Shown here piece by piece: positions 9,684-19,253 of a stretch of 21,318 nt of DNA (position 1 is its first letter; every line of letters starts with the position of its first letter). The stretch lies in contig JAYMTF010001787.1 in NCBI GenBank assembly GCA_036897485.1, positions 1 through 21,318 on the forward strand, given 5' to 3'. Below the pieces are notes generated by a model. The model was not told the DNA's origin. It searched no databases and saw only the letters and a list, made by a program, of their open reading frames with translations. The position numbers and the translations under genes were made by a program. Source of the DNA: Pelargonium nanum (lineage: Eukaryota; Streptophyta; Magnoliopsida; Geraniales; Geraniaceae).

Positions 9684-11132
9684 TAATTTGCTAAATGGTG
9701 TATTGTCTTATGTTGCGCAGACGTTAGATACCGAAATTCAATCACTCACGTGAAACTCTAACTCAATTTATTCTAAATGTAAAACTTCATATACAGATTT
9801 CATACAACAATAGTTTTAAGACATCCCACATTCCGTCGAGTTTTACTTCTGGATCAACGTGATGCATTAAATATTATTTTAATTAAATTGAACTATATTG
9901 TTGTAAATCTATTTATATATATTGTCTGTGTAATGCACCAGATATAAGCTACTTTCCCTAAATTACAAATACATATAAACAATCAACCTATCTTTACAAT
10001 CTTGTTCAATTGTGCTAAAAGTCTTAGAATTCAGTAAAAAAAATTCTATTCATTATCAAAATCAAGGCCATATTTCATTTCATGTTCAAAATTAAAATAA
10101 ATAACAGTAGAGAATATGGCAATTACAAATTTAATTATTGCAGTCAGAAACCCACCATGACAACCCACATCAAGTGTCAACAACTACTATGACAGTGCTA
10201 TAAAATTAAAAAAATGAAGACACATGCATCAAAAAATAAAAATAAAATGAAGACACAAATTAAATTAACTAAAAGTTTAGCAATACCATCTTGTATATAA
10301 AGTAGAATATACTAAACAGTTGTTATTCAATCGAATTTTATTTGAAAGTGATGTATGCAATCTAAAAGTGACAGTATAAGATAGTAAACTTTATTGTACA
10401 TGATATTTTAAATATGAATTATTACCTATAACTCAAAGATATGTTTCAATCAAATATAAACAATGTTTTCATCGTAGTTTCATTTTACCTGTTCATAAAA
10501 AATACAAACATAACAATTAAAGTTATATAATATAGCATAACGGTTAGGATTGTTTATTTGATAATTGATTTGATTTATATCGTGTTATAAACTAAATGAT
10601 CCATCATTCTCAGCACAAAACTGTCATTTTACGTTGATGCTAACCAATTTCAAGCTATTTCATGTTTATCTCTGAGTCACCGAAGTCTTGAACGAATAAG
10701 AGACATAGGAACCCAGAAAGCTCCAACGAGAAGGGAATTAGGTAAAGTGGGTGTGAAAATGGCGGACAACTTCGCGGTAGTGAATTGTAGTAAAGTAAAA
10801 ATAATGGAAAATCTAGGGATTAAGCTTCATATCCACAACACTCCATTGTTGATGTGAAGGTAAGCAACCTGCTACAACATGTAACTTGAATGAAAATAAA
10901 AAATTGCAAAATCCAGAGACCGGAACAAGTGAAAACCCTAAATAAAGCTCAACTCTAAAATCTAAAAAAGTCCAACATTCTTAAACCATTTAACTTACTA
11001 AAAATAACTTCATGTAGTAACTATTAAATATTTAAGTTATCAATTATTGAGCTTGTAATAAGATTTAATGTCATGATTTAACTTAAACAAATCTGCTTTT
11101 TATTTTGTAAATTTAGATAAAATTCAAGTAAT
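9684..11132. other. AT-rich upstream DNA with a small gene-like island
   Basis: Mostly AT-rich and empty. The part at about 10660-10960 is less AT-rich and includes a 32-codon + frame from ATG at 10759 (MADNFAVVNCSK) ending at 10857, followed by GAAGGTAAGC, which looks like a splice donor. I recognise no protein, and there is no second exon or promoter to support a gene. A GAGACA word (10700-10705, an auxin-response-element core on the - strand) lies here, about 1.3 kb before the ARF start codon. Confidence 0.35.
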
Positions 11133-11288
11133 AAATGAACACAACTTTATTTCCGTTCAACACATCCATGAGAAGAGGTGCGAATGAAAATTAGTCTAGA
11201 TGTGACAAAACGGGTTAAAAATATCATCCGCAAGTGTGTGGACCCGCTCAGAAACCCCATGGTATAAACCGAAAAAAATGAACACAAC
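11133..11288 (+). mobile_element. 5'-truncated SINE-related retroposon with perfect 13-bp target duplication
   Basis: The 13-mer AAATGAACACAAC occurs at 11133-11145 and again at 11276-11288, bracketing a 130-bp insert. The insert body (GCGAATGAAAATTAGTCTAGA, ATC..CCGCAAGTGTGTGGACC, CCCGCTCAGAAACCCCATGG, TATAAACCGAAAAAA) matches the second half of the SINE at 3611-3839, including the A-rich tail. The tRNA-like head is missing. The perfect duplication and A-rich 3' end are direct signs of target-primed reverse transcription. It lies about 750 bp before the ARF start codon. Confidence 0.8.
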
Positions 11289-11454
11289 ATTTCTTCAGTG
11301 TTTTGGATAGGATGGTAATTTAGAATTATTAGAGAGTAGTTGGTAGTAATTTACAGGAGAGTTATGGTGGAAATGCAAAGAAAATACAAATCAAGGGGTC
11401 AACCACTGTTGGTGTTGCACAATACATACAGTGAGTGCCATTTTCAAGGATAGT

Positions 11455-11540
11455 GAGAGGAGAGAGAATTTCTAGAGAGAGAGAGAGATAGATGTGAAAA
11501 AGGACATTGGGAAGGAGAAATGGTAAGAGAGAGAGAGAGG
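11455..11540. repeat. GA-dinucleotide-rich tract in the ARF promoter region
   Basis: Runs of (GA)n occur at about 11456-11468, 11473-11489 and 11526-11539. Such tracts are binding sites of plant BPC (GAGA-binding) proteins and are common near plant core promoters. They sit just before the pyrimidine-rich presumed leader of the ARF gene. No TATA box is evident nearby. The regulatory role is inferred from position and sequence only. Confidence 0.5.
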
Positions 11541-11579
11541 AAATGTCTGGGTATTGTAGGGGAAGATAGGGGCAAAGCC

Positions 11580-12030
11580 TCAGCATTTGGTCTCTGAACA
11601 CCTTAACACACCACCTTTTCTTGTTCCCTTCCCTAATTTGTCTCCGACGCCGACGATTTTCCGGCCAACCCCACTCACCTACCCACCAATCCCTTTTACT
11701 TTCTTTTTTCTTTTCCGGGAAAATTTGAGTGAAAAGATTCGATTTTTGCAAGTTTTGACTTTGGAATCAGCTGATCTGAGCTCGGCCCTCAACTTCGATT
11801 CATCGGCTCTCTCTTTACCTGGAATTATCCGGAGAAATTTTTGTGGGCTGATCTGGGAAATAATTCTGCTGAGCTCTTCGATCTCTCCGGGAAGTGATTT
11901 TCTCAGCAGCTTAGACGAGCTACTCACTAGTTGATTTGTGCTCGCCGGAGCTCCGACCACTTCCGGCGGTATGAAGTATTGAGAGATTCCGATCAAATTT
12001 CCTTCACATCTCCGCCGGAAGGTACAATAG
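11580..12030 (+). promoter_or_regulatory. Presumed promoter-proximal and 5' leader region of the ARF gene
   Basis: The + strand turns CT-rich here (for example 11690-11715, a Y-patch-like run) and lacks ATG apart from one short upstream ORF, as expected of a long ARF leader. A TGTCTC auxin-response element core is at 11639-11644. The transcription start cannot be read from sequence, so the left boundary is approximate. Longer + frames in this stretch start only at TTG codons and are not considered genes. Confidence 0.55.
11971..11982 (+). CDS. Upstream ORF of three codons (Met-Lys-Tyr-stop) in the ARF leader
   Basis: ATG AAG TAT TGA lies 48 bases before the main start codon. It is the only ATG between about 11580 and the main start. 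Its context has G at -3, while the main AUG has T at -3 and A at +4, so scanning ribosomes would meet a somewhat better context first. Known for the family: several plant ARF mRNAs carry leader uORFs, and their translation depends on reinitiation factors (eIF3h, RPL24B/STV1, TOR). It is inferred that this uORF dampens ARF19 translation. It needs the transcription start to be upstream of 11971. Confidence 0.6.
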   Translation: MKY

Positions 12031-15000
12031 ATGAAGATTCCGGCGAACGGCGCCGGACCGTTCTCCGCCAAAGCAGCCGCACTAAATCCATGCGAAGGTC
12101 ATATCTCATCTAAATAGTAAATCCCTCTATGCCTATTTATCATCTCTCTCTGTATGTATCGACAAGCGATTGTGTTTTTGTCTTCTTTTTCTCGTTCGGC
12201 TGATTTTCTTGTCCGATTTTCTCATCATCCAAACAAGAATTTATTTTCGTCCTCTCACATTCCTCTACGAGTCCATGGCTGTATTTTTGAATTCAAAGGT
12301 CACAACTTTTTATATTTTTAATCCTTTTTTTTTTGCTTACCTTCACAATTTCTCTGAAAAAGAATGAAGGAAAATGTTGGTTTTTATCTTGTGAGAAATG
12401 GGAAGGTGACACGTGGCGTTGGTGCAGGTGGAGAGAAGAAGAGCATAAACCAGGAGCTATGGCAAGCTTGCGCCGGGCCGCTTGCCAATCTGCCGGCGGC
12501 GGGGACTCATGTCGTCTATTTCCCACAAGGCCACAGCGAGCAGGTTGCTATCTTGCACCGGTTTTGGTTTCTTTTTGCTAATGTGCGCTGTGTTGGATTT
12601 ATTTTGAGTTTCAGGGTCAGATCATGTTGCCTAAACTGGGTTTTGGTTTAACGGATGGTTGGTTTTATCTAGTTCTTGTTTTGGAAATAGTTTTTATTGC
12701 TTTGAAAGCAAAATTTTGCTCTCATTTCCAGCTCCTTCAATGCTAGCTGCTGCAGTAATTTATTTCTTGTCAGTACCAGTTTATGATTATGCTTCATTTT
12801 TTTGCAAATGGTACTAGTTGTTTATCTTTATAGCATCTTGGTACTATATGTACTTCCATGTCCTGGTGATGGATTGGTTTAGCATGGTTTTGGTTTGGAC
12901 ATAAGGACTTTGTATTTTTTTTTTGCTTGGCATGTTGTTCTGCTGGTGTAAGTTTGTGTCGTGACTTGGAAATTTCAGGTGGCGGCATCTATGAAGAAGG
13001 ATGTTGATGCTCAAGTTCCAAGCTATCCGAATCTTCCCTCAAAGCTACTATGTCTCCTTCACAATGTCACCTTGCATGTATGTTGACTATGACTGGCTTT
13101 CAATTTTGTTGCTACTGATTGTATTTGTATACTACTTTTTTTTATATACTTGTCTAATTATGCTTTGTTTATTTTCTTAGGCCGACCCGGAAACAGACGA
13201 AGTTTATGCTCAGATGACCCTCCAACCTGTCCCTTCTGTAAGGCCTTGTTTCAAGTTTCGCCCTTACTATTGTATCATTACTTTGCTGTGGTTCCTGAAG
13301 TTCATATAAAACTGTACGGGAAAAATAATATGGCTTCATTCTATACCTATAGGAAATTCTTGAAGTCTGCTTGTGCTCGAGTTGAATTGCTTACTTAAAT
13401 TGTATGTATCGATGTTTTCCTGCAGTATGATAAGGATGCATTATTGAGATCAGATCTAGCACTCAAGTCGAATAAACCACAAACAGAGTTTTTCTGTAAA
13501 ACATTGACTGCTAGTGACACAAGTACTCATGGAGGTTTCTCTGTTCCCCGCCGTGCTGCTGAGAAGATTTTCCCTCCTCTTGTAAGCATATCATTTTTAC
13601 TCCAAGGGTTTCTCTGATTGTTTTTCAAATTTTGATTTGAATCTTGTTGCTGTAGGATTTCTCAATGCAACCACCTGCTCAAGAACTTGTTGCCAAGGAC
13701 TTGCACGATACTGTATGGACATTCCGCCATATCTACAGAGGTATGTTAACTCCATCTTTTTTGGCAAATTGTGCATGATATATTAGTAATCAAGCGGGAC
13801 AGAACTGGATTCTCTCTTTGGGGAGGAGAGATACCATTTAAACTGAAAGGCTATTGGCAACTTCATAGACGTTTGTTACTTAAACCGTTGACACATTCAC
13901 CTGTAATTGCTATGCTGGTTGCTCATTTTCCCTAGTGTCTGATTCTAATTCGTGGTTTTCAAAATCCAGGTCAACCAAAACGCCACTTGCTTACAACAGG
14001 GTGGAGCCTATTTGTTAGTGGGAAGAGGCTTTTTGCAGGGGACTCGGTTTTGTTTATTAGGTAATATACTAATGATGATGAGTTGCAACTCTGCATCTGC
14101 AATTTCAAATAAAGGGTGCTATTTTTTCACAATGATGTTAATAGTAGTTCTTATTCTTGTGAATACCTTGTTGAATCGGACTTAATTTCTTAGAGTGAGA
14201 TCAACCTTCTTGATTTTTGTTGTTTGAGCAGAGATGAAAAGCAGCAGCTTCTGTTGGGCATTAGACGGGCCAACAGGCAACCCACAAATTTATCATCATC
14301 AGTATTATCAAGTGATAGCATGCATATTGGCATCCTAGCAGCTGCAGCCCATGCAGCTGCTAACAACAGCCCGTTCACTGTGTTCTATAACCCAAGGTCA
14401 GCAACTGTTATTTATTTTTTATTTAAAAACAATAGCTTCATAATCGATTTATTCTCTCTTTATTGTGAGAATTCTTTCTGAAATATTGTATGCATATGCA
14501 GGGCTAGTCCATCAGAATTTGTTATCCCGTTGGCCAAGTACTATAAGGCAGTGTATGGCAACCAACTATCTCTTGGAATGCGCTTCCGGATGATGTTTGA
14601 AACTGAAGAGTCAGGAACAAGAAGGTACTTGTATTTGACTTTTACTTAATGAGAAAGTAATGCAAACCTGGCAGGCTAGCATCATCAATCTCTTGGCAGA
14701 GAAACACATGTAATATGGAAATGAAACTTGGTGGATGGCTTTGAAAAACTCAATTGGAAGAAAGAATGTGTTATTAAAGTTTTAACTGATTAACTTCAAT
14801 TGGTAATTTTTTCAAGAGGGAAACTGAAAAGTAAAACCCGGCTTCTGATTCTTACTTACGTGATTCTTTTTCTGGAATTTAGAGAAACTATAGTGTATTC
14901 TCTTGTCAAGCTACTTCAGTTATAGATGTTATAGGAGACTTCTAAACTTCTATTGGTTCAATATTTAAAGGTATATTATATAATATTTTTTTCTGCAGGT

Positions 15001-18000
15001 ATATGGGTACGATTACTGGTATCAATGATTTGGATCCAGTAAGATGGAAGAATTCACAATGGCGGAACTTGCAGGTACAAATTGTGGCCCTTCCTTTAAT
15101 GTTTTTAATTTATGTTTAGAGTTGTACTCTTTGGTAACCGAAATTTCTACTGTAATATGACATTCCTTGGTAAATAGGTTGGCTGGGATGAATCAACTGC
15201 TGGGGAAAGGCGAAATCGGGTCTCAATATGGGAAATTGAACCTGTGACTGCTCCATTTTTTATCTGTCCCCCTCCTTATTTCAGATCCAAGCGACCAAGG
15301 CAGCCTGGAATGCCAGGTATTATGCACTGCTGCCACAACACAGATCATCTTCTTCCTTTATTTTATTTATTATTATTTTTTTCAAATGGCTTGACATTTT
15401 TGCCATTTTGTTTATATAATAATAAAAAAAAATCAAATGAAATCAAATGAAAGTGAGAAAGAAGGAAATGTTATTGTTGGCTTCTGGTAAAGCCAATCAT
15501 TGAAATCTTGAATGCGATTATCTCACTTTTCCTGACATGGTGTGGCTAACAAACAAAAACTAAAGTAAAAGGGTCTAAAAAAGATTGTAGCGGTCAAGGT
15601 CTTGAATCATGCTGAGAGGGCAATCAACTTATGTTTTGTACGACTTTTTTGCAGACGACGAACCCTCTGATTTTGACAGCCTATTCAAGAGGACAATGCC
15701 TTGGCTTGGTGATGATGCATGCATGAAGGATCCCCAAGCTCTTCCTGGCCTAAGTTTAGTTCAGTGGATGAACATGCAACAAAATCCTTCTCTTGCTAAC
15801 TCGATTCCGCCAAATTACATGCATTCCTTGCCAGGGTCTGTCCTGCAAAACCTTGCTGGACCAGATCTTTCACGTCAGTTAGGTTTGCCTGCACCTCAAA
15901 TTCCTCAGGCAAACAACTTGCAGCTCAATGCCCAGAGGCTTCCTCAGCAACCACAACAGCTTGATCAGCTCCCAAAGGTACAAACGTTGAATCCGTTAGG
16001 CTCCATCTCACAGCCACAACAGCAGTTGGGTGATATTACTCAACATTCCATGCAAAACGTGATAAATCAGAATTTACCAACAAGCCAGGTTCAGGCACAG
16101 ATTCTTCAGCCTCAGATTATGGGCCAAACCAACAATGTTTATCAGCAGCAGCCATCTACTCAGAGTCATCAGCTTCAAAGAAACCTTCCTCAAAACCTGC
16201 AGCAGCAGCAGCCACAAATTATGGGACAGAATCAACAGCAAAACCTTTCACAATCACAGATGCCAGATCAAACAAACCAGCAGCTGCATATGTCGGACAA
16301 TCAAATTCAGCTTCAACTGTTACAGAAGCTTCAGCAGCAACAACAGTCGATTTTGGCTCAGCGTTCTGTTATGCAACAGCCTGCTCAAATTATGCAAGTC
16401 CAAGATCAGCAGAGGCAGCATTTAGATGTATCACAGGGCTTCACTAGGTCCATAACCCCTGGTCACTCACTGGATATACCTCAGTCAACCCCTACTATAC
16501 CTCCCCAGTCAAGTGTTGTCCCTCAGCAGATGACAAAGAATAGCAGCCAATCCAACGTTCGGTTCTCTAACATCTCCCAGCAGCCAAAGCTTCAGCAGCA
16601 GCAACTTGGCATGCTGCCTGAAATACCTGGGCAGATGGGAATCCCCCCAACTCCAACAACCAATCATATGTCGGCAGATGGTAAAAACATTTTGATCAGA
16701 GCTGCAGGGGCCGGGCAGTCTGTTATTACTGATGATGTGCCATCTTGTTCAACTTCACCTTCATCAAACAACTGTCCAAGTGCAGTTCAACCTATGATAA
16801 ACAATCGGGCCCAGCGGAGCACAGTAATGGGAGAGGATATGGCTCAGTCTACTTCCACGTTTTGGAATCCAAGTGCCCTAGAGACCATTTCGTCTAATGC
16901 TAACTTGAGTAAAGATCTGCAGAAGTCTGATGTTAAGCCCTCTGTGAACATCTCCAAGAATCAAAACCAAGGATTTTTTACCCCACAAGCATTTCTGAAT
17001 GGTGGTGCTGCCCAGACTGATTACTTGGACACATCATCTTCAACAACTTCAGTCTGCCTTTCTCAGAATGATGTCCATTTACAGCAGAATATTAACCCAT
17101 TGTCGTACCATCCGCAATCTATGTTGTTCAGAGAGGCGAGTCATGATGGGGAAGTTCAAGTAGATCCAAGGAATAATAATGCATATGGCACTAACATTGA
17201 TGAGCAATTGGGGGTATCATTAAATCCTGAGCCCTTGTTGACGAAGGGCATGATAAGTTCTCACAATCTCTCGTCGGGGGGCATGCTTACCAACTATGAG
17301 AACTCCAAAGATGCCCAACAGGATCTTTCATCGTCCATGGTTTCCCAGTCATTTGGGGTTCCAGATATGACATTCAATGCAATTGACTCCACAATAAATG
17401 ATGGAAGTTTCATGAACAAGTGGGCGGCTCCAGCGCCACAGTTTCAGCGGATGCGGACATATACCAAGGTTTGATATTCTTAGACAACAATGTAAAAAAA
17501 ATAAGGAACTATTTATTCTGATTTTCTTCTGTCCAACTAAGGTTCTAAATTAATATTTATGTGAAGGTATACAAACGAGGGGCTGTAGGGAGATCCATTG
17601 ATATCACCCGCTATTCAGGTTATGATGAGCTTAAGCAAGATCTGGCTCGCAGATTTGGAATAGAAGGGCAATTGGAGGATCGGCAGAGGATAGGATGGAA
17701 ACTTGTATACGTTGATCACGAGAAAGATGTTTTACTTGTAGGGGATGACCCTTGGGAGTAAGTCCTCAGTTCTTTATTTTTGTCCAAATCTTGACCATCC
17801 AAAAAAGGAGAATAAAAAGATTGTGAGCTTGTAATACATAACTAGACTTTTTGTCTTACATCATTTGGTTTTGGCACATTTTCAGGGAGTTCGTGAATTG
17901 TGTTCGGTGCATCAAGATCCTGTCTCCTCAGGAGGTTCAGCAAATGAGCTTAGATGGAGATTTCGGAAACAGTGTCCTACCAAATCAAGCTTGCAGCAGT

Positions 18001-18021
18001 TCTGATGGTGGAAATGCTTAA
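12031..18021 (+). CDS. ARF19: Auxin response factor, class A activator, ARF7/ARF19 clade (14 coding exons, 1104 aa)
   Basis: Nuclear transcription factor that binds TGTC auxin-response elements and activates auxin-responsive genes when Aux/IAA repressors are degraded. Coding exons: 12031-12097, 12428-12543, 12979-13077, 13181-13237, 13426-13581, 13656-13740, 13970-14060, 14232-14396, 14502-14624, 14999-15074, 15178-15316, 15655-17468, 17567-17757, 17886-18021. All introns are GT-AG, phases agree, and the sum is 3315 nt. Start: TAG at 12028-12030 is in frame directly before ATG, and exon 1 ends in NPCE, which joins GGEKKSIN of exon 2. Domains: dimerisation/N-terminal part, then B3 at about 135-237 ([32 protein letters not shown]), with contact residues H148, R193, P196 and R198 in the ARF1 spacing. 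The ARF auxiliary domain is at about 255-345, with a basic stretch RSKRPRQ at 381-387. The glutamine-rich middle region (about 480-720) is within the 1.8-kb exon 12. PB1 spans about 990-1080, with K999 and an acidic OPCA motif (D1046, E1048, D1050, D1056, D1057). The end [12 protein letters not shown] is typical of ARF7/19. Assignment within the clade (ARF7 versus ARF19) is less certain. Confidence 0.96.
17469..17566 (+). other. ARF intron 12 (98 nt) with weak acceptor and immediate in-frame stop
   Basis: The intron separates RTYTK from VYKRGAVG at the start of the PB1 domain. Its donor is AAG/GTTTGA and its acceptor is GTGAAG/GTATAC, an AAG acceptor with a poor pyrimidine tract. If the intron is kept, the frame reads one Val and then TGA, giving a 997-residue protein without PB1. 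The position of the intron is conserved in ARFs as far as I know. Retention itself is only a possibility. Confidence 0.6.
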
Positions 18022-18600
18022 AGTAGTCCTCTATATACATTGCTAACTGTTCTTCTCTTGCAATGGCCAGCATCCTATATTGTTTATAGAAACACATTCA
18101 TAATTAATTGGTATCCATAGCATATTGGTGTCCGTTTCGTTGCACCAGTGCGTGGATGCCTAAGAGTAAGCAAGTTTACAGATTTGCCCTTTCGGCGGTA
18201 AGGGGCTCTTCACCAAAACTTTGAGCTAGATCTGAAGACTTAAAATGCTCAGGGTGAGAGAGGAGAAGCTGAGGAAATGGAGAAGCATTTCGCCGAATGG
18301 GTTGATGACTGTAGATGGTCCGACTCTCAGCCTGTTGTAGGGAGGTATATTTGCAGTTTAGTGATGGACTCGGATTTTGTTAAGTGCCTATAAACTCATT
18401 ATCTGTTGTATTGTAACATGTAAGGTAAGGTGAATAGTCAGTTTATTATTTCTCATATTTGGAATTCTCTCACGTAGGCGCATTGTAGCAAGCTAAAAGC
18501 TTATAATTTTTTTGTATTGGCATAGTTTTGAGTGTATAAATGTGTAGATTTTGTTTTCATTAATCTTCAATGAAATTGCATATATGTAACATACAAGTTG
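18022..18600 (+). other. Presumed 3' UTR of the ARF gene
   Basis: No further coding. T/G-rich far-upstream-like runs (TTTTTTTGTATTGG at about 18508-18521, TTTTGAGTGTATAAATGTG at about 18525-18543) precede AATGAA at 18569-18574, a common plant near-upstream polyadenylation signal variant. An earlier alternative is near TTGTATTGTAACATG (18408-18422). The exact cleavage site is not determinable. Confidence 0.5.
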
Positions 18601-19253
18601 TGTGATGTGAAACCAAAAAGTAGAGCTAACTTGTTTCTCTACAAGGTTCCATCTAGTCGAATTTTGGATAGATATTTTGTCTAAAAATAAAATGAGATTT
18701 TTATTGTTAATGTTTGGATTACGATTTATTTGCTCATCAGAATAATGAATGAGAATCTGAAAATGAAAAGTTAAGACATAATTAATGTATAATTTCTTTA
18801 CTATTTCTATGCACACGACAATTCAAGCATAACTAATTTCTTAAAGAAGAAACACAGCGTTTGTTTTAAGAGAAAATTACAAGTGCGACGTGACACTAGT
18901 TTCAAAACGAATGTAGTAATAAAAGAGCCATGCTAAATACTGACTGAACCTGGGATAAAGAAATAGCAGAACTATTTCCGGCGTGAATAATATATATTGA
19001 TATTCAAAAGCTGTGATTGTCCGATGCGACTGAGAAATATACGTTATGTTGCTGGGCCATTGAACTGTGAATGAATGTTAAGGAAGGTGAAGTATAACAC
19101 ATTACATAAAATGAGAAACTTCAAGTGTGAACCTCTATATCATGCGACAACTAGCAATATTCTTTGCAAAAACAACATTACAGGTTCCCAGAAAGATAAA
19201 ACAATCAACGGCTACAACAGAATTCCACCACTTGTTCCCTGAAAAAACTTTTC
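18601..19253. other. Convergent intergenic region, including the presumed 3' UTR of the proteasome gene (- strand)
   Basis: This lies between the ARF end and the stop codon of the oppositely oriented PBA1. It is AT-rich with no supported gene. The 107-codon - frame at 18493-18816 is AT-driven, overlaps the ARF 3' UTR and has no recognisable domain, so it is left out. The 3' UTR of PBA1 should occupy the right part; I could not single out its polyadenylation signal. Confidence 0.45.

Noticed and set aside
10759..10857. 32-codon ATG frame MADNFAVVNCSK
   Set aside because: Short, without homology that I recognise and without a supported second exon. Kept only as part of a gene-like island.
11543..11569. 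Eight-codon ATG frame (MSGYCRGR) as another leader uORF
   Set aside because: It lies in or before the GA-rich tract and is probably upstream of transcription. It would count only if the transcript starts before 11543.
11587..11934. 115-codon + frame (and two - strand frames of about 130 codons) over the ARF leader
   Set aside because: The + frame starts at TTG, not ATG. All are by-products of the low-stop, pyrimidine-rich leader and have no recognisable domain.
12364..12651. ATG at 12364 as the ARF start, read straight into exon 2
   Set aside because: It lies in intron 1 and gives a non-ARF-like N-terminus. The spliced alternative from 12031 joins NPCE to GGEKKSIN, has matching phase and an in-frame stop just upstream.
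15609..17474. A 621-codon continuous + frame as a single-exon gene
   Set aside because: Its first 15 codons are intron sequence ending in TTTTTTGCAG and its last codons run through the donor at 17469. It is ARF exon 12, not a separate gene.
18493..18816. 107-codon - strand frame
   Set aside because: Highly AT-rich, overlaps the ARF 3' UTR, composition dominated by Ile, Asn, Lys and Tyr as expected of chance frames in AT-rich DNA.
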